From Paraburkholderia sp. (lineage in GTDB: Bacteria > Pseudomonadota > Gammaproteobacteria > Burkholderiales > Burkholderiaceae): a stretch of 64,000 bases of DNA. The notes beneath the pieces were generated by a model, which worked only from the letters and a program-made list of their open reading frames with translations, made no database searches and was not told the origin of the DNA. Position 1 is the stretch's first letter. Each line of letters starts with the position of its first letter. A program made the translations under genes and the position numbers. Below are positions 17,568-27,398 of the stretch, piece after piece. The stretch lies in NCBI GenBank assembly GCA_004322045.1, contig SCRN01000011.1:62001-126000 (forward strand), given 5' to 3'.

Positions 17568-18686
17568 TCAAACGAGCACGAGATTGTCGCGGTGAATCAG
17601 TTCAGGCTCGAGCATATAGCCCAGGATGGTTTCGATTTCAGCGCTCGGGTGCCGCTGAATCAGCTTGGCTTCCGCGCTGCTGTAGTTCGTGAGCCCGCGC
17701 GCCACTTCGCGACCGGCGGTGTTGACGCATGTAATGACCTCGCCGCGCGCGAACGCTCCTTGGACATCGATCACCCCGATCGGCAGCAGGCTCTTGCCGC
17801 CCACCGTTAGCTTTTCGACCGCGCCGTCATCGATGACCACGTGCCCCCGCACCTGCAAATGATCGGCCATCCATTGTTTGCGCGCCGCGAGGCGGGCCGT
17901 GCGCGCAACGAGTTGCGTCCCGATCGCCTCGCCCGCGGCAAGCCGGGTGAGCACATCCGCCTCTCTACCGCTTGCGACGATCGTGTTCGCGCCGCTACCG
18001 GCTGCGCGCTTCGCGGCAAGAATCTTCGTGAGCATGCCGCCGCGCCCGATGGCGGAACCGGCGCCGCCGGCCATCGCCTCGAGTTCGGGCGCGCCCGCAT
18101 CGGCTTCGCGCACGAGTGTGGCTGACGGGTCCTTGCGAGGATCCGCCGTGAACAAGCCCTGCTGATCGGTCAGGATGATCAGCGCGTCGCCTTCGATCAG
18201 GTTTGCCACGAGTGCGCCCAGCGTGTCGTTGTCGCCGAACTTGATCTCGTCGGTCACCACCGTGTCATTTTCATTGATGATCGGAACGACGCCCAAGCGC
18301 AACAGCGTGAGCAGCGTCGAGCGCGCATTCAGGTAGCGTTCTCGGTCGGCCAAATCCGCGTGCGTCAGAAGAATTTGCGCCGTGCGGATGCCATACTGCG
18401 CGAACCGGCTTTCATAGACTTGCGCAAGCCCCATTTGCCCCACGGCGGCGGCGGCCTGCAATTCGTCGATTTCGCGCGGACGCTTCGCCCACCCGAGCCG
18501 CTGCATGCCTTCCGCGATGGCCCCCGAGCTGACGAGCACCACTTCCTTGCCGCGCTGGCGCAATTGCGCGATTTGCGCCGCCCACAGGCCGATCGCCGCT
18601 TGATCGAGCCCGCGCCCCTCGTTCGTCACGAGGCTCGATCCCACCTTGACAACCAAACGCTTCGAATCCGCGATGACAGAGCGCAT
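17568..18686 (-). CDS. proB: Glutamate 5-kinase
   Basis: A 372-residue enzyme with an N-terminal amino-acid kinase domain ([35 protein letters not shown]) and a C-terminal PUA domain (about residues 280-372). It phosphorylates glutamate in the first step of proline synthesis and is normally feedback inhibited by proline. The ATG at 18686 begins the conserved [16 protein letters not shown]; an upstream extension has no conserved sequence. It follows obg by 100 bases in the rplU-rpmA-obg-proB arrangement common in Burkholderia. Confidence 0.96.
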   Translation of the reverse strand: MRSVIADSKRLVVKVGSSLVTNEGRGLDQAAIGLWAAQIAQLRQRGKEVVLVSSGAIAEGMQRLGWAKRPREIDELQAAAAVGQMGLAQVYESRFAQYGIRTAQILLTHADLADRERYLNARSTLLTLLRLGVVPIINENDTVVTDEIKFGDNDTLGALVANLIEGDALIILTDQQGLFTADPRKDPSATLVREADAGAPELEAMAGGAGSAIGRGGMLTKILAAKRAAGSGANTIVASGREADVLTRLAAGEAIGTQLVARTARLAARKQWMADHLQVRGHVVIDDGAVEKLTVGGKSLLPIGVIDVQGAFARGEVITCVNTAGREVARGLTNYSSAEAKLIQRHPSAEIETILGYMLEPELIHRDNLVLV

Positions 18687-18786
18687 CGTGCGACAGTCTC
18701 CATGAGTGATCGGTGAGCCAGCGGCCCGGGCGACGCGAAGAGCCGTTAGCCCGAGCGGGCGGCCGTTACAACGGCCAGGCAGGGAA

Positions 18787-19941
<1,155 letters not shown>

Positions 19942-19973
19942 TCACCATGCCGGTGCGGCAAAGCCGCGCACAG

Positions 19974-20007
19974 AAGAAAAAAGGCCCCGCCAACCACGCG
20001 GGGCCTT
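19974..20007 (-). terminator. Terminator after rplU-rpmA
   Basis: Perfect 10-bp stem (19981-19990 with 19998-20007) and seven-base loop. On the minus strand it is followed by a run of about six T (complement of 19976-19981). It lies 32 bases after the rpmA stop and before obg. Confidence 0.88.
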
Positions 20008-20038
20008 CCTGCCGTGTCGCTCCCGTGTCTGATCGATG

Positions 20039-20302
20039 TCAGACCGCGGCTGGGACGACGGTGACCAAATGCTTTTTGTCGGCGCCCTTCGTCGTGAACT
20101 TGACGTGGCCGTCGATCAACGCGAACAGCGTGTGATCCTTGCCGATACCGACGTTGTCGCCCGGGTGCATACGCGTGCCGCGTTGACGCACGATGATGCC
20201 GCCAGCATTGATCGCTTGGCCGCCGTACACCTTGACGCCGAGGCGCTTCGACTCGGAATCGCGACCATTGCGGGAAGACCCGCCTGCTTTTTTGTGTGCC
20301 AT
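20039..20302 (-). CDS. rpmA: 50S ribosomal protein L27
   Basis: An 87-residue L27 of normal length, starting [22 protein letters not shown]. Its N-terminal arm reaches the peptidyl-transferase centre. It lies 24 bases downstream of rplU in the conserved rplU-rpmA operon. There is no N-terminal cleavable extension as found in Firmicutes. Confidence 0.98.
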   Translation of the reverse strand: MAHKKAGGSSRNGRDSESKRLGVKVYGGQAINAGGIIVRQRGTRMHPGDNVGIGKDHTLFALIDGHVKFTTKGADKKHLVTVVPAAV

Positions 20303-20326
20303 CTGATTGCTCCTTAACCGGTGCGC

Positions 20327-20638
20327 TTACGCATTGATCGCGTCGATGCGCAGTTCGGTATAGTTCTGGCGGTGACCACCGTGCTTTTGGTAGTGCTTCC
20401 GGCGACGCATCTTGAAGATCGTCACTTTGGCGTGCCGCCCATGAGATACGACGGTAGCCTTGACGGAAGCCCCACTGACCAGCGGCGTACCGAATTGAAT
20501 CGATTCGCCTTCGCCTACCGCGAGAACCTGGTCGAGCGTGATTTCAGCGTCAATGTCTGCCGGTATCTGTTCTACTTTCAATTTTTCGCCGACAGCAACC
20601 TTATACTGCTTGCCGCCGGTTTTTATGACCGCGTACAT
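20327..20638 (-). CDS. rplU: 50S ribosomal protein L21
   Basis: A 103-residue L21 with the signature [21 protein letters not shown] near the C-terminus. The ATG at 20638 begins [14 protein letters not shown]. It is first gene of the rplU-rpmA unit, with a strong promoter about 150 bases upstream and a purine-rich leader of about 140 bases. An in-frame upstream extension is composition noise. Confidence 0.98.
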
Positions 20639-20786
20639 TGAGAACCTCACTCTGTGTGCGCCACTTTCGTGGACGCCTTTTCCAAACAAACTTACCCGCC
20701 GGCCGCGACGCTTTCGCTCGCCGCCTTCGCTCGGTTTGTTTGCTTCGCTTTTCTTTTTCTCCACGCACCGTGCGTGAAAACGCGTG

Positions 20787-20815
20787 ATTATACATGGAGT
20801 TAGACGCACGGTCAA
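20787..20815 (-). promoter_or_regulatory. rplU promoter
   Basis: On the minus strand, TTGACC (20810-20815) and a perfect TATAAT (20787-20792) are separated by exactly 17 bases, a near-consensus sigma-70 promoter fitting a ribosomal-protein operon. The leader starts with a small hairpin (cacgcac/gtgcgtg). Confidence 0.85.
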
Positions 20816-20902
20816 AGCAACCTGCGGCAGGCCGTCGGCGGTCTCCTTGCGCGCGGCGCCACAGCGAGCGCCGACGGACCCTCGGAGCGCCCCATAACCC
20901 TT

Positions 20903-20908
20903 TATAAT
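20903..20908 (+). promoter_or_regulatory. -10 box of the interrupted ispB promoter
   Basis: A perfect TATAAT on the plus strand, 10 bases before the group II intron boundary. After intron removal it would lie 24 bases before the ispB ATG. I cannot see a convincing -35 at 16-18 bases, so activity is inferred from the -10 and its position. Confidence 0.5.
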
Positions 20909-21879
20909 CCGCGGCACCGTGCGACACGCATGCTCGTGTCCGATTGACCCACGTTACGGGTTTGGGTGAAGTGAAGATTCTGGGAGGTTGGTCTCCCTGT
21001 CAGTCTTTCTCCACCCCATCTCGCAGCGGATGAAACGCTGCCTTACCGTCGCATGGCCTCAAAACCATGCAAGTGAAGTCGAGCGGTCTGCCTTCGGGTA
21101 GTTCGTTCGCGATGCAATAACCCGATTACCGTCGGGTTCCGCCCTGTCAGCGGCTTCATCTCCGCCGACAAGGTGGGATGTCGTTTGCTTTTCCCTGACC
21201 TGCGGGCTGGGAATCGCTTTGGTATGAACGAGCGAAAGCTCGGTATGTCATTGTTCATCTCCCGGCTGAACGGGAAGAAGTGAACCTGTTGTACGACCAA
21301 CAGTAGCCTAGGGGAACATGCGTCGCCGGTAACGGCGGGGTGTGAAGCTTCCCTGACAACGTAGCCCCCGGAAGTATCGGGCGGGCAGTCATCGCGAGAT
21401 GATTGTTCGGAGACTCCGAGCAGCAATGGGGTCAAGGAGCCAGGCTGGCCGATATGGTTAACGGATGTGAACTGCTGATAAACCTCGTAAGGATTGACGT
21501 GCCAAAGCTGCTGTTCGGGCACGAACCAAAAGGTGTGCGGCTGGATAACCTGTTGATGCTTCAGGTTACGTCGTCGTCAGAGCCGCCGGGGAATAGGCAG
21601 AACCTAAGTCGGTCGTGTGACATGTCGGGAACGTGGTAAGCCCGTATCGTCGCCAGTCGAAGCTGACTGGCAAGGTGTCCCGCAAGGGACATTGATGGTG
21701 GTGCGGGTATGGGAAGGCGGAAAAAGCGAATGCCGGGTTGTAACGATCCGGATAGGGGTTGAGACATTACCCCACGCGAAAGCGGGCAGACTTCCGCTCG
21801 GTCTCTCGTCGCAAGACGACTGACTGACCCTTTGTGACAAGTGAAGCCGGTCGCTGTTTCGCCGGCATATGTTTCTTCA

Positions 21880-21914
21880 CCCCTTGCGGGGAGCAAATCG
21901 CTCCCCGCAAGGGG
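21880..21914 (+). repeat. Perfect 15-bp hairpin in intron domain IV
   Basis: Arms 21880-21894 (ccccttgcggggagc) and 21900-21914 are perfect inverted copies around a five-base loop. It sits 46 bases before the reverse-transcriptase ATG, just upstream of its ribosome site. No T-run follows, so it is not an intrinsic terminator. Confidence 0.85.
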
Positions 21915-21960
21915 ATTGGTCTGCTCTCCGTACAGGGATTCACTTCTACAGGAGAGCAGC

Positions 21961-23664
21961 ATGAAAGTATCTGTCCGTAAGGACGGGTCTGCGCCCTCCC
22001 GCGCGCCGGAAAGCTGGCATGCCATTGATTGGCGGTTGGTCGAACGGAACGTGAGGGGAATGCAGATCAGAATTGCGAAGGCGACGCGGGAAGGCAAATG
22101 GCGCAGGGTGAAAGCCCTGCAACGGATGCTGACCCGCACGTTGTCCGCGAAGTTATATGCGGTGCGACGGGTTACGCAAAACACAGGCGCGCGAACGGCA
22201 GGAGTCGATCGCGAACTGTGGGATACGCCTGAAAACCGACTGGCAGCAGTCGGCAGGTTGAAACAGCGTGGATATCGACCCCTGCCATTACGGAGGGTCT
22301 ACATCCCGAAGGCCAATGGAAAGTTACGCCCTCTGGGCATTCCGACCATGCGGGACCGGGCGATGCAAGCCCTGTATCTGCTGGCCCTCGAGCCGGTGGC
22401 AGAGTCGACGAGCGATCCGAATTCCTACGGGTTTCGGAGAAATCGTTCAACGGCCGACGCCATGTCCCAGATATTTCTCAACCTATCCAGGAAGGCCTCG
22501 GCTCAATGGGTACTGGAAGCGGACATCAAGGGATGCTTCGACTGGATCAATCATGAGTGGCTGGTGAGCAATGTCCCAATGGACAAAGCGATCCTCCGGA
22601 AGTGGTTGAAAGCTGGCCTGATTTACAAGGGACAGCTACAGGCGACCGAAGCCGGTACGCCACAAGGGGGCATCATTTCCCCAACGCTGGCGAACATGAC
22701 GCTGAACGGGCTGGAGCGAGAACTGGTGAAGCACCTTGGTGCAAAGCTGGGGATCACGAAAGCCGCGAAGCTGAAAGTGAATGTGGTGCGGTACGCAGAC
22801 GACTTCGTGATAACCGGAATCTCGAAAGAGGTGCTGGACAACGAAGTCAGACCTTGGGTGGAAGCCTTCCTCGCACAACGAGGACTGCAACTGTCGGAGG
22901 AAAAGACGCGGACCGTCCATATCGACGAAGGTTTCGATTTCCTTGGGTGGAATTTCCGGAAGTATTCAGGAACGCTACTCATCAAACCGAGCAAGAAAAA
23001 CGCGCAAGCGTTCTATCGCAAGGTGGCGGAAACGATCAGTCGCAACAAGACGGTGACGCAGTTGGAGTTGATACGGCTGTTGAATCCGATGTTGCGAGGC
23101 TGGGCGCAGTACCACCAGCCCGTAGTAGCCAAGCAGGCGTACAGCCGCATGGAGTCACTTGTGTTTTACCGGCTCTGGCGGTGGTCGAAACGGCGGCATC
23201 CGAACAAGAGCACCGATTGGGTGAGAAAGAAATACTTTCACCCGTCAGGTGAGCGCAGTTGGGTGTTTGCTGTTCCCACGGTACGGGACGATGGTAGTAA
23301 GGGGTTGCTTGAGCTGTACCAGATCAGCGGTACGGAAATACGGCGACACCGGAAGGTGAAAGGGGAGTTCAACCCCTACGATCCGACCATGGAGCAGTAT
23401 GGCGAGGAACTGCGGAAGGAGCGCATGTGGCATTCGATGCGTTACCGGAAGCAATGGGCGTCGCTGTACATGTCGCAGCGCGGGTTATGCGCGCATTGCC
23501 GCTATCCGGTGACGGAAGAGACGGGCTGGCACGATCATCACCTGGAATATCGGGTGAATGGCGGGTCGGACGCACTCTCGAACCGGGTATTGCTTCACCC
23601 TGACTGCCACCTGCAAGTACATGCAGGTAAAATAGCGGTAACGAAGCTGGTTCTGTCCCCATAA
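21961..23664 (+). CDS. ltrA: Group II intron reverse transcriptase/maturase with HNH endonuclease
   Basis: A 567-residue multifunctional intron protein. An N-terminal maturase-associated segment ([21 protein letters not shown]) is followed by the RT domain with [26 protein letters not shown] and the catalytic YADD at residues 278-281. The maturase X domain is around FLGWNFRK and [14 protein letters not shown]-terminal HNH endonuclease has CAHC near residue 510, HDHHLEY and [10 protein letters not shown]. The ATG at 21961 follows an AGGAG site; an in-frame start at 21841 would translate through the domain IV hairpin. All key motifs look intact, so the intron could be splicing-competent and mobile. 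Confidence 0.95.
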   Translation: MKVSVRKDGSAPSRAPESWHAIDWRLVERNVRGMQIRIAKATREGKWRRVKALQRMLTRTLSAKLYAVRRVTQNTGARTAGVDRELWDTPENRLAAVGRLKQRGYRPLPLRRVYIPKANGKLRPLGIPTMRDRAMQALYLLALEPVAESTSDPNSYGFRRNRSTADAMSQIFLNLSRKASAQWVLEADIKGCFDWINHEWLVSNVPMDKAILRKWLKAGLIYKGQLQATEAGTPQGGIISPTLANMTLNGLERELVKHLGAKLGITKAAKLKVNVVRYADDFVITGISKEVLDNEVRPWVEAFLAQRGLQLSEEKTRTVHIDEGFDFLGWNFRKYSGTLLIKPSKKNAQAFYRKVAETISRNKTVTQLELIRLLNPMLRGWAQYHQPVVAKQAYSRMESLVFYRLWRWSKRRHPNKSTDWVRKKYFHPSGERSWVFAVPTVRDDGSKGLLELYQISGTEIRRHRKVKGEFNPYDPTMEQYGEELRKERMWHSMRYRKQWASLYMSQRGLCAHCRYPVTEETGWHDHHLEYRVNGGSDALSNRVLLHPDCHLQVHAGKIAVTKLVLSP

Positions 23665-23687
23665 GGGCAGAGCTTTGAAGCAGGCTT

Positions 23688-23721
23688 GAGCCGTATGCGG
23701 GGAAACTCGCACGTACGGTTC
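23688..23721 (+). ncRNA. Group II intron domain V catalytic hairpin
   Basis: A 34-base hairpin beginning GAGCCGTATGCGG and ending CGTACGGTTC, with a GAAA-type loop and the invariant AGC triad at 23689-23691. This is the most conserved part of a group II ribozyme and confirms the intron class. Confidence 0.93.
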
Positions 23722-23778
23722 TTAGGGGGCCCTTCTTCCGCAAGGAAGGGGGGCTACCCTCCACCCATTTTTTTGATC

Positions 23779-24771
23779 ATGTCGTCGACCGCCACCTCCT
23801 CTCCCAGCGCCGCCAACTTGCTCGCTCCCATCTCGGAAGACATGGAGCAGGTCAATCGCGTCATTCGGCAACGTTTGGCCTCCGAGGTGATGCTCATCAA
23901 TCAGATCTCGGAATACATCATCGGCGCCGGCGGCAAGCGGCTGCGCCCCGCGCTGCTGCTGCTGGTCGCGCGTGCGCTCGGCGACGCGACGGGCCACCGG
24001 CACGAGCTCGCGGCGATCGTCGAGTTCATTCACACGGCCACGCTCCTGCACGACGACGTCGTCGACGAATCCGATCTGCGGCGCGGCCGCCAAACGGCAA
24101 ACGCCCTGTTCGGCAACGCCGCGAGCGTGCTTGTGGGCGATTTTCTCTATTCGCGCTCGTTCCAAATGATGGTCGGCATCGGTAAGATGCGCGTTATGGA
24201 AATCCTCTCGGAGGCGACGAACATCATCTCCGAAGGCGAGGTGTTGCAGCTTCTGAACATGCACGATGCGGATGTCGACGAAGCACGTTACATGCAGGTC
24301 ATCCGCTATAAGACAGCGAAGCTGTTCGAGGCGGCGGCGCAACTGGGCGCCGTCATCTCGGGCGCCGACGCCCGCATCGAGGCCGCCGCCGCCGAGTTTG
24401 GCCGCCGCATCGGCACCGCGTTTCAGATCATGGACGATTGGCTCGATTACACGGGCACGGCCGAATCGATGGGCAAGAATGCCGGCGACGATCTGCGCGA
24501 AGGCAAGCCGACGCTGCCGCTCATTTACTTGATCGAGCGCGGCACGCCGGAGCAATCGGCGCTCGCGCGCGAGGCGATCGAACAGGGGGGCACGGACCGG
24601 TTCGATACGATCTTCGACGCCATCACCCGTTCCGGCGCGCTCGATCACACGCTCGAATGCGCAAAGCGCGAGGCCCAGGCGGCCGCGGAAGCGATTTCTG
24701 CGTTCCCCGATTCCCTTTACAAGGAAAGCCTGCTAGAATTATGTTTTTACTCGACGGCACGCCAGTCTTGA
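23779..24771 (+). CDS. ispB: Octaprenyl diphosphate synthase
   Basis: A 330-residue trans-isoprenyl diphosphate synthase with both aspartate-rich motifs: HDDVVDESD (about residue 93) and MDDWLDYTG (about 218), plus GGKRLRP near the N-terminus. It makes the ubiquinone side chain. The ATG at 23779 begins MSSTATSSPSAANLL, 14 bases after the group II intron; a longer frame runs back into intron sequence and is not real. No Shine-Dalgarno is visible in the short exon. Expression probably depends on intron splicing or read-through. tRNA-Pro follows by 41 bases. Confidence 0.94.
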   Translation: MSSTATSSPSAANLLAPISEDMEQVNRVIRQRLASEVMLINQISEYIIGAGGKRLRPALLLLVARALGDATGHRHELAAIVEFIHTATLLHDDVVDESDLRRGRQTANALFGNAASVLVGDFLYSRSFQMMVGIGKMRVMEILSEATNIISEGEVLQLLNMHDADVDEARYMQVIRYKTAKLFEAAAQLGAVISGADARIEAAAAEFGRRIGTAFQIMDDWLDYTGTAESMGKNAGDDLREGKPTLPLIYLIERGTPEQSALAREAIEQGGTDRFDTIFDAITRSGALDHTLECAKREAQAAAEAISAFPDSLYKESLLELCFYSTARQS

Positions 24772-24812
24772 ACGAGACTGATCCGCGGCGAGAGTCCAAG
24801 CAGGTCCAAATT

Positions 24813-24889
24813 CGGGGTGTAGCTTAGCCTGGTAGAGCGCTACGTTCGGGACGTAGAGGCCGGAGGTTCGAATCCTCTCACCCCGACCA
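24813..24889 (+). tRNA. tRNA-Pro (anticodon CGG)
   Basis: 77 bases including encoded CCA. The acceptor stem CGGGGTG pairs with CACCCCG. The anticodon stem CTACG/CGTAG holds loop TTCGGGA with anticodon CGG, reading CCG. The T-arm is GGAGGTTCGAATCCTC. Located between ispB and a terminator. Confidence 0.96.
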
Positions 24890-24904
24890 GAATTTTTCTA
24901 GAGA

Positions 24905-24937
24905 ACAGCGGGTTATCTAACCCGCTGTTTTTGTTTG
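24905..24937 (+). terminator. Terminator after tRNA-Pro
   Basis: Perfect 11-bp stem (24905-24915 with 24918-24928) and a tight loop, followed by TTTTTGTTT. It ends the ispB-tRNA transcript. Confidence 0.92.
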
Positions 24938-25335
24938 TGGCGCTCCGCCTGGTAGGTGCTGCTGAATTCGCAGCTCGAAAAAGTGCCGACGGTTCGTGGC
25001 ACTTCCCACCAGACCACGCCCTCAGCCGCTCATCCTGGTAGCGCATTCAAGCAATGGCGAGCTCCTGTGCAAAGCAGGGCATAGCCAAGGTGTTCATCGA
25101 CAATCCCCGCTACCACGGCGCCACCGTCTAGCACCGCGGTGCGCCGTCCCGATCTCATTCCAGTCCTATACCCGCGGGATAGCACTCCACACCACGAGAG
25201 CTCAGAAGTACAAGCCTGCAAAGCAAATCCGTTGCCGCAAGCCGTCCCCAAAGGCAAGGCTGGGGGAGCGCCATGGTCCCGGACCCTGACCCGGCCAATT
25301 TGCCCGTCCTCGACCCTGGCTAGCCATCTAACAAT
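24938..25335. other. Spacer between tRNA-Pro and hipBA, no recognisable gene
   Basis: About 400 bases with no convincing coding region. It contains a perfect 7-bp hairpin (24981-24987 with 24998-25004). A short frame at about 25054-25131 ends FIDNPRYHGATV then a stop, which could be a protein remnant but matches nothing I know. No duplicated tRNA 3' end, integrase or inverted terminal repeat is visible. Confidence 0.4.
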
Positions 25336-25455
25336 GTCCGCAATCACATACCTTAAGCGATTAGCGTCTGTATTTACGGACTTGTCAATTATGCTGGATA
25401 TGGTACATTGTCCGTATTCACAGACACTATCAAGCTTGCGACTGAGATTACGGAC
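25336..25455 (+). promoter_or_regulatory. Four-site operator array of the hipBA promoter
   Basis: Four 16-bp sites: O0 25336-25351, O1 25366-25381 (GTCTGTATTTACGGAC), O2 25410-25425 (GTCCGTATTCACAGAC) and O3 25440-25455. O1 and O2 are imperfect palindromes and near reverse complements of each other. O0 matches O2 at 13 of 16 bases and O3 matches O1 at 12 of 16, so two 46-bp blocks repeat 74 bases apart. Start-to-start spacings are 30, 44 and 30 bases. The promoter fits exactly between O1 and O2. HipB binding is inferred from family behaviour. Confidence 0.65.
25382..25409 (+). promoter_or_regulatory. hipBA promoter
   Basis: TTGTCA (25382-25387) and TACATT (25404-25409) are separated by 16 bases. 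The element fills the gap between operators O1 and O2 with no spare bases, as expected for an autorepressed antitoxin promoter. Confidence 0.65.
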
Positions 25456-25797
25456 ATGAAGCGAGACGAAGCCCCTCTGCTCTCGCCCGCTAGGGTAATG
25501 GAGGCGCGCGAGCTGGGAGAAAAGCTCGCGCGCCTGCGCAAGGCGCGCCGTCTGCGGCAAGCTGACGCGGCCATGCGCGCTGGGCTGGCGCGCTCGACGG
25601 CCGCCCTCATAGAGAAAGGCGACTTGGGCCGCACGCAGGCGCAAATCCTTCGTTACTTGGAGGCCATCGCGCCCGGTGTCACGCTCTTGAGCTTGCTGCA
25701 GGAATCGGACCCCTCCCTCGCTGCCCTGAAAGCCCGTGAGCTGACGCAGCGCGTTCGACCATTAAGCAAGACCGAGCTGGACGAGCTGGATTTCTGA
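25456..25797 (+). CDS. hipB: HipB-like antitoxin, XRE-type regulator
   Basis: A 113-residue protein with a helix-turn-helix around residues 25-60 (LGEKLARLRKARRLRQADAAMRAGLARSTAALIEKG). It is the expected DNA-binding antitoxin and autorepressor of the downstream HipA-like kinase. I chose the ATG at 25456, directly after operator O3, because an earlier in-frame TTG at 25408 would start within the promoter and operator O2. No clear Shine-Dalgarno is seen. Its stop overlaps the hipA start by one base. Confidence 0.82.
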   Translation: MKRDEAPLLSPARVMEARELGEKLARLRKARRLRQADAAMRAGLARSTAALIEKGDLGRTQAQILRYLEAIAPGVTLLSLLQESDPSLAALKARELTQRVRPLSKTELDELDF

Positions 25798-27170
25798 TGA
25801 CGAACAAAGACTTCAAGCTCGCCGTTTTTGCCTGGACACCTGGCCGCGAATTTTCCCCGGCGGGGCTTTTGACGCTTTCAGAAAAAGTCGGCGCCAACCC
25901 GCAAAATCGCGAACTCACCTCGCGATTTGCGTACGGTTTGGGCTATCTGGCTCGCACCGAGTCGGTCGAAGTGGACCCGGTGAGCTTGAGCTTGGCTGAC
26001 CGTGATGCAATCAAAGGCCAGGAGATCTTCCCCGTGAACGGTCTTGGGGAGTTTGGCGGGATTCGAGATGCCGCCCCGGACGCATGGGGCCGCCGGGTAA
26101 TCGAGGCACGTCGCAAGGTCCCGGCCAACACGCTGTCCGAAGCAGAATACTTGTTGGCGGCCGGAGGCGACCGTGTAGGCGCACTGGATGTCAGGCGAGA
26201 CATCGAAAGCCCCGACTCGTCGTCGGCAAGCAACCTGCAGTCCCTCGAATACGTATTGCAGGCTGCTGAGGCGGTTGAAAGCGGTATGCCTGTGCCTGCA
26301 AACCTGGAGCCGTTCCTCGGGGCAGGCCCGTCCGCCGGCGGCGCACGTCCTAAAGCGTCGGTACGCGATGACCAGGGAGCCCTTTGGCTAGCGAAATTTC
26401 CCGCCAAGGGCGATGTTTTCGATGTCGCCCGAGCGGAGAGTTGCACGCTGGAGTTGGCTCGCCGCTGCGGACTAACCGTCCCCGAGGTGCGCTACATCAT
26501 GGTGGGCCAGAAGAGCGTCATGCTCATCCGCCGCTTCGACCGGTACTGGGCACTGCCGGGTCGGATCCCCGATGCAAGCATTGTCTTGCACGACAGCCGA
26601 CCAGGGGAAGGATTGGCCGAAGGGCGCCTGCCATTGGTCAGTGGCTTGACGCTCGTGGCTTGCACTGAGTTTGAGTCTCGAACCAAGGGCTATCACGACC
26701 TGGCCGCCGCCATCCGCAAGTACGTCCACGCCGATTCCATCACGGCAAATTGCGAAGAGCTGTTCGCTCGCATGGTGTTCAACATCTTCGTGAGCAACGA
26801 TGACGACCACCTGCGCAACCACGCCTTCGTGCGCGACCCACGGTCGGTAGGCTGGTTGCTGAGTCCCGTGTACGACGTGGTACCGCGGCCGGGAGTGGCC
26901 TTCGAGCGCCAACTCCACCTGGAAGTCGGTGCCCAAGGCAAGCTGGCCACCTTGGACAACGCGCTGAGCTATTTTTCCGCGTTCGTCCCGGAGCGCGCAC
27001 GCGCCCTGAACATCATCCGGCGCGTCTGGCGCGAGCTGCGCGAGTGGCGCACCACCTTCGAGGCCTACGGTGCGGAAGGCCATCTGATAGGCCAACTGGA
27101 AGGTGCCTTCCGAAAGCTGGAGGATATTGCCCAGCCGGACTTGGCCAAGGAAATCCGGAAAGCGGCATGA
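25797..27170 (+). CDS. hipA: HipA-like serine/threonine kinase toxin
   Basis: A 457-residue HipA-family kinase. The N-terminal subdomain (residues 1-115) precedes a Gly-rich loop GAGPSAGGARPKA (176-188). The ATP lysine is probably K200 (WLAKFP), followed by the family motif IRRFDR (244-249). The catalytic loop is NDDDHLRN (334-341), and the metal-binding Asp is D360 (SPVYDVVP). These key residues are present, so the kinase appears intact. E. coli HipA phosphorylates glutamyl-tRNA synthetase and causes persistence; the target here is unknown. The start overlaps the hipB stop (TGATG), giving tight coupling. Confidence 0.9.
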   Translation: MTNKDFKLAVFAWTPGREFSPAGLLTLSEKVGANPQNRELTSRFAYGLGYLARTESVEVDPVSLSLADRDAIKGQEIFPVNGLGEFGGIRDAAPDAWGRRVIEARRKVPANTLSEAEYLLAAGGDRVGALDVRRDIESPDSSSASNLQSLEYVLQAAEAVESGMPVPANLEPFLGAGPSAGGARPKASVRDDQGALWLAKFPAKGDVFDVARAESCTLELARRCGLTVPEVRYIMVGQKSVMLIRRFDRYWALPGRIPDASIVLHDSRPGEGLAEGRLPLVSGLTLVACTEFESRTKGYHDLAAAIRKYVHADSITANCEELFARMVFNIFVSNDDDHLRNHAFVRDPRSVGWLLSPVYDVVPRPGVAFERQLHLEVGAQGKLATLDNALSYFSAFVPERARALNIIRRVWRELREWRTTFEAYGAEGHLIGQLEGAFRKLEDIAQPDLAKEIRKAA

Positions 27171-27398
27171 GACCGGGCGCGGTTATTCCCGACCTACGGT
27201 CACCGTGCCTTTTGCCATCTGCAGATCGGGTACTCGGAACCCAAGGCCGGGCGACGCGGGCAGCCTCGACAGCACGCGAGCCACCAAGATCGCGTGACGC
27301 GTTTTCCCGCTTGCCCTGCGGCGGCGGCCATGGATCGGCTCACAATTCCGCTCTGCTATATTCTTGCCATCCCTTCTCTTCGCCACACCGCACGACGC

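Larger units (their letters stand above)
20919..23764 (+). mobile_element. Complete group II intron (about 2.85 kb)
   Basis: The 5' end reads GTGCGAC, the group II consensus. Domains I-III occupy about 900 bases, domain IV carries a reverse-transcriptase gene (21961-23664), and a canonical 34-base domain V (23688-23721) is followed by a domain VI hairpin near 23725-23758. The intron ends CTACCCTCCAC, with a candidate branch A at 23756, eight bases before the 3' end, and a terminal AC fitting the AY rule. It is inserted in the same orientation as ispB, between its -10 box and start codon. I could not pin down EBS/IBS pairings, so the boundaries may be off by a base or two. Confidence 0.88.

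Noticed and set aside
21674-21679. GGTGTC as intron EBS1 pairing with the last six bases of the 5' exon
   Set aside because: It can pair, but the site is part of a local stem with a GCAA loop about 755 bases into the intron, so it is unlikely to be an exon-binding loop.
21841-21960. In-frame upstream start for the intron maturase
   Set aside because: It would translate through the domain IV hairpin; the ATG at 21961 has a good AGGAG site and begins just before the conserved N-terminal segment.
25408-25455. TTG start for hipB, adding 16 residues
   Set aside because: It lies inside the promoter and operator O2, at or before the predicted transcription start.
24870-27290. Duplicate tRNA 3' end as an att repeat flanking hipBA
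   Set aside because: I searched by eye downstream of hipA and found no copy of the tRNA-Pro 3' sequence.
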